From NCBI GenBank assembly GCA_029101305.1, contig JAQXQS010000170.1, positions 1 to 42,786 of the forward strand: DNA of 42,786 bases, written 5' to 3'. The stretch comes from Clostridia bacterium. Its GTDB lineage: Bacteria > Bacillota > Clostridia > Lachnospirales > Lachnospiraceae. This document shows, in pieces, positions 7,235 to 16,075 of the stretch (position 1 is the stretch's first letter; each line of letters opens with the position of its first letter). A program made the position numbers and the translations under genes. The notes under the pieces are model-generated. The model saw only the letters and a list, made by a program, of their open reading frames with translations, did no database searches and had not been told where the DNA came from.

Positions 7235-8497
7235 ATGAACACGATAGACGAAACATTAACAAATAATACTTTAACAGATAATACATTAACCGCAGGCACA
7301 TTGGACAACCATAAATCAAGGTCTTACATCTCCCTCCAGTGGAAGCTCACTTTTCTATTAACTTTATTAATGCTGACAGCCTGCATTCTCATGTATTTCT
7401 TCATCAGTCGTTCTGCCGTCAGCGGAATGGATGGACTGCAGGACTATATGATCCAGCTGGATCCCCAGGATGGGGAAAATCCCATTACACTCAATGTAAA
7501 TCCATTGGCCATGTTTCCACAACTTGAGGAAGAGGTTCAAAATACCAAAAATCAATTCATGCTGCAAAGTATTCTGGCTACTGGGATTATTATTCTCTTA
7601 TCCAGTTTGTGCACTTATTTCATTACCAGAAAAACACTGGGACCCCTTCAAAAGCTGAATCAGGAAGTGCGTCACATTCAGGTGCAAAATCTTTCTACCC
7701 AGCTTGCCGTTCCAGCTTCAAAAGACGAAATTGCCCAGCTCACCAGCTCTTTCAATGAAATGCTCACCCGCCTGGACAATGCTTTCAAAGCACAGAAACA
7801 ATTTTCCGCAAGTGCTGCTCATGAATTACGAACCCCCCTTGCTGTGCTTCAGACCAATTTAGAGGTTTTCCAGAAAAAAACTGATCCTGATTCTTCCGAA
7901 TATAAGCAGCTTTTCTCCATGATCCAGGCGCAGACTGCCAGACTTTCCCATCTGGTAGAGACTCTTCTGGATATGACCAATTTGAAATCCATTCCAAGGT
8001 CTGACCAGGTGATACTTGACGAGCTTATAGAGGAAGTTTTCTGTGATCTGGATCCCGTAGCGGAGAGGGCAGGGATTACGCTGGTTCAGGAAAATAAAAG
8101 TAAAGAGACTGCTTCGCCTTCTACAGTCACCGGCAGCTATGTTCTTCTTTACCGTGCAGTTTACAATCTTGTGGAAAATGCCATCAAATATAATCGTGCT
8201 GGCGGAATGGTCACTGTTACACTTAAGCACGGCGATCCCCAGTCCAGCGATTCCCAGTCCAGTCAGATCACGGTTCTGGTCAAAGACACCGGCATTGGCA
8301 TTTCCTCTGAAAACCAGGAGAAAATTTTTGCTCCCTTTTTCCGTATAGACAAATCCCGAAGCCGTGCCATGGGCGGCGCCGGACTGGGATTGGCACTTGT
8401 GGATTCCATTGCCAGGGAACATGGTGGCACTGTAAAAGTGGTGGAAAGCAGTGAAAAAGGCAGCACCATTGGACTGACGCTGCCTGTAGGTCAATAA
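7235..8497 (+). CDS. Sensor histidine kinase, HAMP type
   Basis: A 420-residue membrane kinase. It has two transmembrane segments (about 38-57 and 111-130) with a short 53-residue extracytoplasmic loop, then HAMP (131-185), HisKA with phosphoacceptor His196 in AAHELRTPL, and HATPase with the N box (NLVENAIKYN, 311-320), DTGIGI (351-356) and GAGLGLAL (381-388). Class I kinases with such a small loop often sense within the membrane or through a partner. AGGAGGT lies just before the ATG at 7235. The upstream frame to 7190 is open but lacks a good site. The N-terminal cytoplasmic stretch contains a Thr/Asn-rich near-repeat (TLTNN, TLTDN, TLTAG). It partners the preceding response regulator. Confidence 0.93.
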   Translation: MNTIDETLTNNTLTDNTLTAGTLDNHKSRSYISLQWKLTFLLTLLMLTACILMYFFISRSAVSGMDGLQDYMIQLDPQDGENPITLNVNPLAMFPQLEEEVQNTKNQFMLQSILATGIIILLSSLCTYFITRKTLGPLQKLNQEVRHIQVQNLSTQLAVPASKDEIAQLTSSFNEMLTRLDNAFKAQKQFSASAAHELRTPLAVLQTNLEVFQKKTDPDSSEYKQLFSMIQAQTARLSHLVETLLDMTNLKSIPRSDQVILDELIEEVFCDLDPVAERAGITLVQENKSKETASPSTVTGSYVLLYRAVYNLVENAIKYNRAGGMVTVTLKHGDPQSSDSQSSQITVLVKDTGIGISSENQEKIFAPFFRIDKSRSRAMGGAGLGLALVDSIAREHGGTVKVVESSEKGSTIGLTLPVGQ

Positions 8498-8517
8498 GCA
8501 TATTTATTTCTATAATA

Positions 8518-8590
8518 GGACATTTACTTTCTTTTTCCAGCTATCTCTTTCCTTCTTTTTCTTTAGAAAGTGAATGTCCATACATTTTTT
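8518..8590 (+). terminator. Terminator for the AraC-RR-HK operon, reaching into the facing gene
   Basis: Arms 8518-8532 and 8565-8579 pair over 15 bp with one G-U. A seven-T run (8584-8590) follows on the plus strand. The 3' arm and T run lie inside the coding end of the convergent YesN gene. The 32-nt loop is pyrimidine-rich and longer than usual, so strength is uncertain. Confidence 0.5.
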
Positions 8591-9785
8591 TATAAAGATT
8601 GTACAGATAATGCCAGTCCGAATATCCTACTAATTCTGCAATTTCATAAATTTTCATGTCACTGTTTAAATACAGATTTCTTGCCTGCTCCATTCGCAGC
8701 TTTGTAATATAATCTACAAACTTTACTCCCATACTCTCCTTGAAAATTTTACTGAAATAATTTTTGCTCACACCAATTTTATCCGCTACCATCTGTAGCG
8801 AAAGCTCTTTATTTCCAATATTTTCACCTATATAATTCAATGCCTGAATCACTTCTTTTTTCATAGAACCAGCAATGTCCGAAACGCCGGAAATACGAAT
8901 TTTATTTACCTCTGTATCTGCCCGTGCACACAACTCCGTTGCATGAGCATAATTCCGCGCCAAAAACTCTGTACCTTGCGTCAGGTCGCTAATGCCTGCT
9001 GCCACCTCAATTTGATAATATAGTTTCAAAAATGTAAATCCAGAGTTGAGTTTATTATAAATGCGCTCGATAAAGAGTTTTCTGCTCTCAATCTCTTTAG
9101 TTTTACAACAGATGATTGCACATTCTTTATAGTTAATTCGATAGAGAAAGCATTCGCCATCTTCACTTATAACCTCTTCCAGCACATTTCCTATAGAAAA
9201 CTGCATAAGACTCAAATCATCTCCAAACACCCGCGTCAAGCATTCCTGATATTTTATCAATTGAATACAAACGACTGCAAACTCTGTATTTTCCAACTCC
9301 TTCCATTGTTCAGCAGTCATCCCGGAACTCGATTTAGAAACCTTCTCCCCTTGAAGAAAACATTTCAAAATATCTTTTTTTGAAACTGTATGAACACTGT
9401 TATTTTTTATCTCTTTTTTCTTTTCCAAAACTCTCTGTACTGATTCCAAAATATCGCCAGGCATCATAGTTGGCTTAAATAAATAATCTTCAGCACCTAG
9501 CTGCATTGCACTTCGAACCAGTTCAAACTCATTATAACTGCTCAGCATAATTACGGCTGGAGATATTCCCATTTGATTTACCTTTTCCAAAAGTTCCAAT
9601 CCCGTCATTGATGGCATACGTATATCTGTCATTAATATATCAACCGTATATTTTTTCATAAATTCCAGTGCCTCTTTTCCACTGGATGCCTGGTAGACTT
9701 CCACACCATATTCAGCCCATGGGATTGTATTTACTACTGCCTGCCTTGCATACGCTTCATCGTCAACGATCAGTAAGACTTTCAT
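8541..9785 (-). CDS. YesN-type response regulator (REC + AraC HTH)
   Basis: A 414-residue regulator. The receiver domain has Asp54 in LMTDIRMPS as phosphoacceptor and Lys in FKP. A poorly conserved middle region follows, then a C-terminal AraC-type double HTH (about 312-410: LSLQMVADKIGVSKNYFSKI, then IYEIAELVGYSDWHYLYNLY). The ATG at 9785 has AAGGAGG upstream. A TTG at 9806 would add seven residues. It starts 23 nt before the end of the kinase gene, so the pair is translationally coupled. As the last gene of the locus it probably activates the binding protein/permease/beta-galactosidase operon upstream, in the manner of YesN regulators in carbohydrate loci. Confidence 0.92.
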   Translation of the reverse strand: MKVLLIVDDEAYARQAVVNTIPWAEYGVEVYQASSGKEALEFMKKYTVDILMTDIRMPSMTGLELLEKVNQMGISPAVIMLSSYNEFELVRSAMQLGAEDYLFKPTMMPGDILESVQRVLEKKKEIKNNSVHTVSKKDILKCFLQGEKVSKSSSGMTAEQWKELENTEFAVVCIQLIKYQECLTRVFGDDLSLMQFSIGNVLEEVISEDGECFLYRINYKECAIICCKTKEIESRKLFIERIYNKLNSGFTFLKLYYQIEVAAGISDLTQGTEFLARNYAHATELCARADTEVNKIRISGVSDIAGSMKKEVIQALNYIGENIGNKELSLQMVADKIGVSKNYFSKIFKESMGVKFVDYITKLRMEQARNLYLNSDMKIYEIAELVGYSDWHYLYNLYKKMYGHSLSKEKEGKR

Positions 9786-11550
9786 TTGCAGTTTTTCCTC
9801 CTTCAACGATGGGAAATACTACTGTTACACAAGTTCCCTCGCCAATTATGCTATGAATCCTCATTTCAGATTCTTTTCCAAAATTAATTTCCAATCTGTC
9901 TTTTATATTATTTAAGCCAATTCCGGTAAGCTTATCAAATCCTTCATACTGAAAGCCGCAACCATTATCATATACACAAATCTTTAGTTGTCCGCTCTTT
10001 TTCGCACAAGTTACTGTGATTATATTTTCCTTTCCATTATTATCAAAAGCATGAATTAAAGCATTTTCCACGATTGGTTGTAGCAGCATTTTAAGTACCA
10101 GACATTCCTCACACCCTTTTTCAACCTGATATTTCACAGCAACATTGCTTCCATATCTCATGTTTTGAATGTAAATATAATCCTCAATAAACCGTATCTC
10201 CTCTTTAAGCGCAACCATGTCCACAGTATTTTTACAACTATATTCCAAGATTTTGGTCAATGCCACAATACTGTTTGCAATATCCATCTGGTTCTGGGAA
10301 ATTGCCTGCCACTTAATAGTATTTAAAGTGTTATACAAAAAATGAGAATTGATTTTCGCATTTAACGCCATCATCTCCATTCTGGTTTTTTCATGTTCTT
10401 TCTGAATATTCTCCTTCATCAGAACATCAACTTCCCGAATCATGGTATTAAATCCTTCCACCAGTTCTGCCAAATCCTTATTATCTGGCTTATCTACCTG
10501 AATATCAAAATTACCCTGGCTGACTTTTCCCATTCCCTTAATCAACACAGCAATCGGCTTCGTGATACTATGCGACAGACTAAGGGATAATCCAAGCGCA
10601 CAGAGCAAACAGATTGTAAATACCAATAGCCAGGTATTCTGGATCTTTCCAAGCTCTTCCCGAAACATAGCATCGCTATTCACCTGAATCAGATACCATT
10701 CCTTGTTAGATAATTCCACTCTTTTTATCAGGCTCTTCTCTGCATTTTCTTCATCTTGGCCGCATTTTGTCACAAGCTCTCCCAGATTATACTTTCCGTA
10801 GGTAATATTTCCAGCTTCTTTTCCTATATCCGAAGAGTCAGGAGCATAAATCAGATAATTATCCTCATCAACAATAAAAGAAAAATCACTTTCTGTCATT
10901 TCCAGCAATTCTACGGATTTTCGAATTTTTTCATAAGGAATGTCCATCTGAATCAATCCTATAGCTCCGCTTTGTGTATACTGATTCAAATAGATCAACA
11001 GACTAACCATATAAGGAGCCTTATCCGCATTTCCACGATATCGATATGTAGCCCGGTGTGGTGGAAGTACTACCTTTTTTCCTTGTTGCATCTTAGACAA
11101 AGGCTCTTCCAACTGTGTCTTATAAAGTTCCTCATTCCATTCGCTGTTAGAGCTAAAACCATTTCCATCGAAATCCAGTATATAAATATTATCTACTGTA
11201 TCATTTGAAATACAGATGTTCGTAAGCTGGGATGTTATTTTCCGATATAGGAGCAAACGATCATATGTACTTTTTTCCGAATAACCTTCAAATTCTGAAG
11301 ATAAAACTGCCAGTCCAAGTACCTGATCAGAAATTGTATCAATTTGCCGCAAAATGTTATTTACATTAGCCGTCATATTTTTTCTGTTATTTTCCTGAAA
11401 TATGGCGACCTTTTCACGGTAAAATTCTCTTGTATAATTATAATAAAACCCCAGAATAACCAAACTGGACAAAACTGGCGTAACCAACATCGCAATCGCC
11501 ATTTTCTTTTGTATGGAAATTGTTTTAAATTTTCCTATCCATTTTCTCAT
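9763..11550 (-). CDS. YesM-type sensor histidine kinase
   Basis: A 595-residue kinase. TM1 lies at about 17-36, a large extracytoplasmic Cache-like sensor at 37-305, and TM2 at 306-327. HAMP follows (about 324-376), then a His_kinase domain with His403 in NSHFLYN, and a HATPase with QPIVENALIHAF (491-502) and DNGCGF (528-533). This architecture is typical of Firmicute kinases that control polysaccharide and oligosaccharide operons. AGGAG precedes the ATG at some distance. It is placed after the unknown protein and overlaps the YesN gene. The ligand is probably a galactoside or a galactoside-loaded binding protein, inferred from the locus. Confidence 0.93.
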   Translation of the reverse strand: MRKWIGKFKTISIQKKMAIAMLVTPVLSSLVILGFYYNYTREFYREKVAIFQENNRKNMTANVNNILRQIDTISDQVLGLAVLSSEFEGYSEKSTYDRLLLYRKITSQLTNICISNDTVDNIYILDFDGNGFSSNSEWNEELYKTQLEEPLSKMQQGKKVVLPPHRATYRYRGNADKAPYMVSLLIYLNQYTQSGAIGLIQMDIPYEKIRKSVELLEMTESDFSFIVDEDNYLIYAPDSSDIGKEAGNITYGKYNLGELVTKCGQDEENAEKSLIKRVELSNKEWYLIQVNSDAMFREELGKIQNTWLLVFTICLLCALGLSLSLSHSITKPIAVLIKGMGKVSQGNFDIQVDKPDNKDLAELVEGFNTMIREVDVLMKENIQKEHEKTRMEMMALNAKINSHFLYNTLNTIKWQAISQNQMDIANSIVALTKILEYSCKNTVDMVALKEEIRFIEDYIYIQNMRYGSNVAVKYQVEKGCEECLVLKMLLQPIVENALIHAFDNNGKENIITVTCAKKSGQLKICVYDNGCGFQYEGFDKLTGIGLNNIKDRLEINFGKESEMRIHSIIGEGTCVTVVFPIVEGGKTANESLTDR

Positions 11551-11581
11551 TCCAGGATCATCTCCTTTTACTTTCTTAGCA

Positions 11582-12205
11582 TTAGAAATTCCTGTCTTTT
11601 ATTATAACATGACAAGATAAATCAGAGAATTCCTTTTCCAGATTCTTTTTCACCCTTTCAAGCTTGTCCCAATCGTCTCCATATCGTCCGGAAGTTGTCA
11701 ATATCTTTATTTTATTCTCCCTTACCACCAAAATACAATTAAAATATAATTTTCCTCTATCTCTTACCCACAAAAGATATACACCATCCTTTGTGATCCA
11801 CTTTTTTAATGGTTGAAAAATATGCTGTGGAAAATTATTTTTCCTTAACACTTGAATTCCTTCTGTTTCTTCCAGTGCCTTGTATTGATATTCCAGATAA
11901 TCGTCAATATCCCAGTCATAAATTTCGGGAGCCTGCAGTTTTTTATCATAGCAATCCATTGCAGTTTCTGTATAAATGCGTATTTCATCTAACTGGGGAA
12001 AATGTTCTAACAGGTTATGAGGATGTTCTAAATATCTGCAATCAAATTCTACAGGTTCTCCATCCTGCATAACAGCATGATATTTCTTTCCCTTTCTTAA
12101 GACGTGAAGGATCTTTACAGGTGGGCAATACATATTCAGAATTTCATTCAGATGCGTCCACAACTCTGGTTTCAGACATTCTACGGATATATTTTTATCA
12201 ACCAT
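11582..12205 (-). CDS. Conserved-looking protein of unknown function
   Basis: I do not recognise this 207-residue protein. It has no signal peptide or membrane segment, is rich in aromatic and charged residues, and contains a Cys-Pro-Pro at about residues 27-29. The ATG at 12205 is preceded by GGAGG with a 9-nt spacer, and the gene starts 1 nt after the stop of the GH35 gene. Together these make it a real, translationally coupled gene. It lies between the beta-galactosidase and the YesM kinase, so a role in galactoside breakdown or in signalling is possible. The last third (GVYLLWVRDRGKLYF, then CILVV) reads like a beta-rich fold. No catalytic motif stands out. Confidence 0.8.
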   Translation of the reverse strand: MVDKNISVECLKPELWTHLNEILNMYCPPVKILHVLRKGKKYHAVMQDGEPVEFDCRYLEHPHNLLEHFPQLDEIRIYTETAMDCYDKKLQAPEIYDWDIDDYLEYQYKALEETEGIQVLRKNNFPQHIFQPLKKWITKDGVYLLWVRDRGKLYFNCILVVRENKIKILTTSGRYGDDWDKLERVKKNLEKEFSDLSCHVIIKDRNF

Positions 12206-12206
12206 T

Positions 12207-14210
12207 TTAGCTTTCCTCCATTTTGACTTTCCAGATCTGAATTTCAAAGGGATGTAGTGTAATATCCAGATGCTCTATTGCTGTTTTGCAAGTATTATTT
12301 TGTACATCTGTAAATCGTTGTTTTCCCTGAAATTCCACAGAAGCTTCTATTAATTTATCCGAAGAATTGGCCACAAAAAGTAGATCAGAGGCATCTTTCT
12401 CTCTTTTGTAAACTGCAAGTTCACAGTTTGTTGCTTTATATCCGGACAAAGGAAGAATATCTAAGGATATTTCGTCTGGGTTACTAATTACATTTACTGA
12501 CTTTTCTTTCCTTAGCAGCTGGCATGCCTCTCCTCGCCTGTCAATATCCGGTACAGTTGGGCCCAGATATAGCTTTCTTCCTGGAAGTTTTGCAAAATTC
12601 GAAAGTTTTTCCTGTATCCATCCTTCCATAAAATTATAAGAAGCTGCAAATATTACGTCATACTGTGCCATTTTTTCCGATGTCACATAGCAATCTGAAA
12701 TGTCATATTCAAATCCCATTTTGTCCAATGCAAACATAATTTCCTGTACCCAGGTTTCTCTGTCATATCCGCCAGAGCAATTATCCATCTCCAATTTACC
12801 TGCATACTTTTCCGTTTTCCAGAGATTATTGGGAATATCTGTTCCTTTTATAAAGCAGTTAGAGGAAAACGTATTACGATTTCGAACAAATGTAAGTGCA
12901 CGCAATCGCCCCATGTCATAGTTTTTCAAAACAAGGATTTTGGTTGTTCTGGAATATGTATTTAATTCTGCTTTATTTAGGATGTTTAATAAATCGCAAA
13001 ACATTTTATACCAGTTTTCCCGAATTGAACCATCATTTCTAAGGGGACACCCTGTCCAACGGTCACGATCTGCAAGCATATAGAAATTTACTGCTTTCAT
13101 TCCATTCATAAACGCATACAAGTAACCAAACTTTTCTTCTTGGGGACTGAGTAGCTGTTCCCTGTCAAACCAGGAACCAGAACCAAACTCTGGTACAAAG
13201 GGAAGCCTGCTGCTTCCGGCTAGATAACGAATTCTCTCCTTCAGCATAGATGTGTCGCCTGGATCCGGATATGCATCAATTCCGGCTACAGACAACCCCG
13301 GAATTGCCTCATCCCGCTGAACCGATATGGGAGTATAATTCTGGTAGGCACAGTTATGAAAAATAGGAATTGGTAGTTTTAATTCCTCCAGAATTCCAAC
13401 CATTTTTCGTAATGCTTCCAAAATCTGATACTCTTTATATTCCAACCAGTCGAAATAATATTCCAGGTTCTCATCACCTTCCTGATAGCCGGAAGGAGGA
13501 GAAACTTCTTCGAAGTTTTCATAGGTCGAGCAGTAAACTTTATTAAGTATATGTATTTCCTGATATTTCTCTTTCAGATATCCATGATAACCCTGTATGG
13601 ATCCTTCTGAATAATCCATGATATACGGCTGATCTCTAAAAAAATTACAGGTCTCATTATCTGCCTGAATCGCGATGATTCCTCCCTGTGGATAACAATG
13701 TCTCCTCAGAATTTCAGCAAAACTCTTAAAATAAATTCTTGTCTCTTCATATAATTTTGAACCAGCATAAGATGGGATAGGAAACGCGCCTGTAACATAT
13801 GGATATACCACAGAAGTACCAAACGGTGTTTTGGCTTGTATTTCCGGCATTCTAAGAAGCCACTCCGGATATCCAAACCATGTCATTTCGGCATTAATAT
13901 GTGGTCCCGGCCTTACAATTACATATAGTCCAACCTTTTCACAAACATCCAGAAATTTATTTAAATCTTTCCTTGGATCCTGATTTCCATAATCAAATAC
14001 ACCTCTCTCCGGTTCATGTACACTCCATGGAATATAAGTTTCTACAATGGAAAATCCCATTTTCTTTATATTAATCAAAATAATTTCCCACGTTTCAGGA
14101 GCCATCCGCCAGTAATGAACAGAACCGCTGTACAATGGAATCTCCTTTCCCGCTTCTTTTTCTCCTTCCAAATAGATTCCATTTTCTGTAAATCTTACAT
14201 TTGTATTCAT
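12207..14210 (-). CDS. GH35-type beta-galactosidase
   Basis: A 667-residue glycosidase. Residues 25-360 resemble the GH35 TIM barrel: GSVHYWRM (29-36), TYIPWSVHEPERGVFDYG around 58-75, and RPGPHINAEM (100-109). The acid/base is likely Glu186 in QADNE and the nucleophile Glu341 in VPEFGSGSW. The remaining 300 residues form accessory domains. There is no signal peptide, so it should hydrolyse terminal beta-galactosyl residues from oligosaccharides imported by the adjacent permeases. AAAGGA lies 13 nt upstream of the ATG, a weak spacing that may rely on coupling to the permease gene 11 nt before. Sequence divergence from classical GH35 leaves exact linkage preference open (galacto- or galacto-N-biose-type glycans are possible). 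Confidence 0.85.
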   Translation of the reverse strand: MNTNVRFTENGIYLEGEKEAGKEIPLYSGSVHYWRMAPETWEIILINIKKMGFSIVETYIPWSVHEPERGVFDYGNQDPRKDLNKFLDVCEKVGLYVIVRPGPHINAEMTWFGYPEWLLRMPEIQAKTPFGTSVVYPYVTGAFPIPSYAGSKLYEETRIYFKSFAEILRRHCYPQGGIIAIQADNETCNFFRDQPYIMDYSEGSIQGYHGYLKEKYQEIHILNKVYCSTYENFEEVSPPSGYQEGDENLEYYFDWLEYKEYQILEALRKMVGILEELKLPIPIFHNCAYQNYTPISVQRDEAIPGLSVAGIDAYPDPGDTSMLKERIRYLAGSSRLPFVPEFGSGSWFDREQLLSPQEEKFGYLYAFMNGMKAVNFYMLADRDRWTGCPLRNDGSIRENWYKMFCDLLNILNKAELNTYSRTTKILVLKNYDMGRLRALTFVRNRNTFSSNCFIKGTDIPNNLWKTEKYAGKLEMDNCSGGYDRETWVQEIMFALDKMGFEYDISDCYVTSEKMAQYDVIFAASYNFMEGWIQEKLSNFAKLPGRKLYLGPTVPDIDRRGEACQLLRKEKSVNVISNPDEISLDILPLSGYKATNCELAVYKREKDASDLLFVANSSDKLIEASVEFQGKQRFTDVQNNTCKTAIEHLDITLHPFEIQIWKVKMEES

Positions 14211-14220
14211 ATCAGTACCA

Positions 14221-15060
14221 TTATCCTTTCACTGCACCTGCCGTCATTCCGGCAATAACCTGTTTCTGAAAAAGCAGATACATAATAACAACGGGAACTA
14301 TGGATATTACGAAACCCGCGCACAAAAGACCATATCTTGTCGCATAAGAGCCTTTTAGTGCAGAAATTGCCAGAGACAAGGTTTTCTTTTGTGGGGACGA
14401 TATCAGGACAAGCCCCATAAGCAGATCGTTCCAGCAATTCAAAAATGCCAGTGTAGCAACTGTTGCAATACCCGGCTTTGCAATTGGAAAGATAATTCTT
14501 AGAAAAATCTGACTTCTAGAACATCCATCAATTGTGGCTGCTTCATCCATTTCTCTTGGTATACTGTCAAAAAATCCATTCATAATGTACATACTTAATG
14601 ATATATTTGTTGCAGTATACATCAACACAAGAGAAAACAAATTATCTGTTAATCCTATTTTTTTGAAAATCAATACAGATGGAATCAAAAGTGCATGAAT
14701 AGGTATCATAATTCCAAGAGAAAAATATGTAGAAAGGAATGTACTTTTCCATACACGAGTAAGAATATAACATCCCATAGACGTAATAATAATTAAAATT
14801 ACCAGCGTTGCAAGACAAACAAGCATACTGTTAAAGAAATTACGTCCTACATCAGCCCCGGCCCACACTTCTTTATAATTTTCAAAAGCAATTTTCACCG
14901 GCATTCCAAAAGGATCTCCAAAAATAGAATTATTATCTTTAAAAGAAGAAATCAGTACCCATATAAATGGATATAAGGATACTATCGCTACTATTATCAA
15001 AAACAAATACTTAACAATTGTTGATACCTGATATTTCCAGGATTTACGAAAAAATCTCAT
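14221..15060 (-). CDS. Carbohydrate ABC permease, MalG type
   Basis: A 279-residue inner-membrane permease with six predicted hydrophobic segments. The cytoplasmic EAA loop (EMDEAATIDGCSRSQIFLRI, around 196-215) contacts the ATPase. The C terminus ends GMTAGAVKG, as is usual for MalG/MsmG/AraQ homologues. AGGAGG lies 5 nt before the ATG. It is separated by 8 nt from the MalF-type partner. Together with the binding protein upstream it forms a CUT1-type importer. No ATPase gene is present in the locus, so a shared multi-operon ATPase (MsmK/MsmX type) encoded elsewhere is expected. Confidence 0.93.
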   Translation of the reverse strand: MRFFRKSWKYQVSTIVKYLFLIIVAIVSLYPFIWVLISSFKDNNSIFGDPFGMPVKIAFENYKEVWAGADVGRNFFNSMLVCLATLVILIIITSMGCYILTRVWKSTFLSTYFSLGIMIPIHALLIPSVLIFKKIGLTDNLFSLVLMYTATNISLSMYIMNGFFDSIPREMDEAATIDGCSRSQIFLRIIFPIAKPGIATVATLAFLNCWNDLLMGLVLISSPQKKTLSLAISALKGSYATRYGLLCAGFVISIVPVVIMYLLFQKQVIAGMTAGAVKG

Positions 15061-15068
15061 AGTGCCTC

Positions 15069-15944
15069 CTATCTTTTCTCTCGCCAGGCAGAAATTGCAT
15101 TAAATAACACTGTGATAACAAGAGATAACAACACAATTGTTACTGTAATCGCACTTCCAGTTCCAAAATCAGAGTTTACGAACGCAGTTTTATACATATA
15201 AACACCAAGATATGCTGATCTCACACCTGGTCCTCCACCTGTCATAATCCAGGAATGCTCAAACGCTTTCAAAGAACCAGTCACACATAGAATTACGCAT
15301 ATATTGGTAAAATTTGCAATTTCAGGAAGAACAACATGGAAAAAAGTCTGAGTTCTATTTGCGCCATCAATCTGAGCACTTTCTGATAATTCTTCTGGCA
15401 TTGATTGCAATGCCCCCAGAAATATGGTCACATAAAGTCCTATATATTGCCATACCTGCGGTACCATTACTGCGTATAAAAGTGTATGAATATTAGAAAG
15501 CCAATTTGTAGCCAGACTTCCCAGACCAATTGCTTCTAGAATTCTGTTAAACACACCAATTTCACTATTATAAAAAAGAGAAAACATCAAAGATATAGCG
15601 ACAGGAGCAATAACAACTGGAAGAAAGAAAATGGTTCGGAATATTTTCATTCCTTTTACCTTGGAGTACAAAAGGTATGCCAGAATAAGCCCTACTGGAA
15701 TTTGGATGAGTAGACTGATTATAACCAATTTGATCGTATTCCAGAACGTTATCCAGTAATCACCGTTTTCAAACAAGGCCTTAAAATTATCCAAACCCAC
15801 AAAAACTTTTTCTGTTACCCCATTCCAGCTTGTCAGACTGTAATATGCAGACTGTATAAGCGGAACAAATAAAAATATGGTATAAATCAAAAATACCGGT
15901 AATAAAAATCCTATGCAAACAGGAACTTTTTTGTATCTATTCAT
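15069..15944 (-). CDS. Carbohydrate ABC permease, MalF type
   Basis: A 291-residue permease with six hydrophobic segments. The EAA loop (ELSESAQIDGANRTQTFFHV, around 188-207) is the ATPase contact. The N terminus has the usual short positively charged start and PVFLIYTIFLFVPLIQSAYYS-like first helix of MsmF/UgpA homologues. GAGGGGG precedes the ATG. It sits between a partial terminator hairpin after the binding-protein gene and its MalG-type partner. It is expected to import the oligosaccharide cleaved by the GH35 enzyme. The exact substrate cannot be read from the permease. Confidence 0.93.
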   Translation of the reverse strand: MNRYKKVPVCIGFLLPVFLIYTIFLFVPLIQSAYYSLTSWNGVTEKVFVGLDNFKALFENGDYWITFWNTIKLVIISLLIQIPVGLILAYLLYSKVKGMKIFRTIFFLPVVIAPVAISLMFSLFYNSEIGVFNRILEAIGLGSLATNWLSNIHTLLYAVMVPQVWQYIGLYVTIFLGALQSMPEELSESAQIDGANRTQTFFHVVLPEIANFTNICVILCVTGSLKAFEHSWIMTGGGPGVRSAYLGVYMYKTAFVNSDFGTGSAITVTIVLLSLVITVLFNAISAWREKR

Positions 15945-15998
15945 AATACCCCCTCATTCATAATGTAAAATCTGCGGATCACATGTCCATTGGGATAC

Positions 15999-16041
15999 AA
16001 AAAGGCTGCCACATCTGAATGTTCATCCGCGGCAACCTTTT
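15999..16041 (-). terminator. Intercistronic terminator/attenuator hairpin
   Basis: On the minus strand AAAGGTTGCCGC pairs with GTGGCAGCCTTT (with G-U pairs), and TTTTTG follows. It lies between the binding-protein stop and the first permease. It probably stops part of transcription, giving more binding protein than permease, a frequent arrangement in ABC importer operons. Confidence 0.7.
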
Positions 16042-16075
16042 ATTAACGTTACTTATCCCTAAAAGCAGCTACCGT

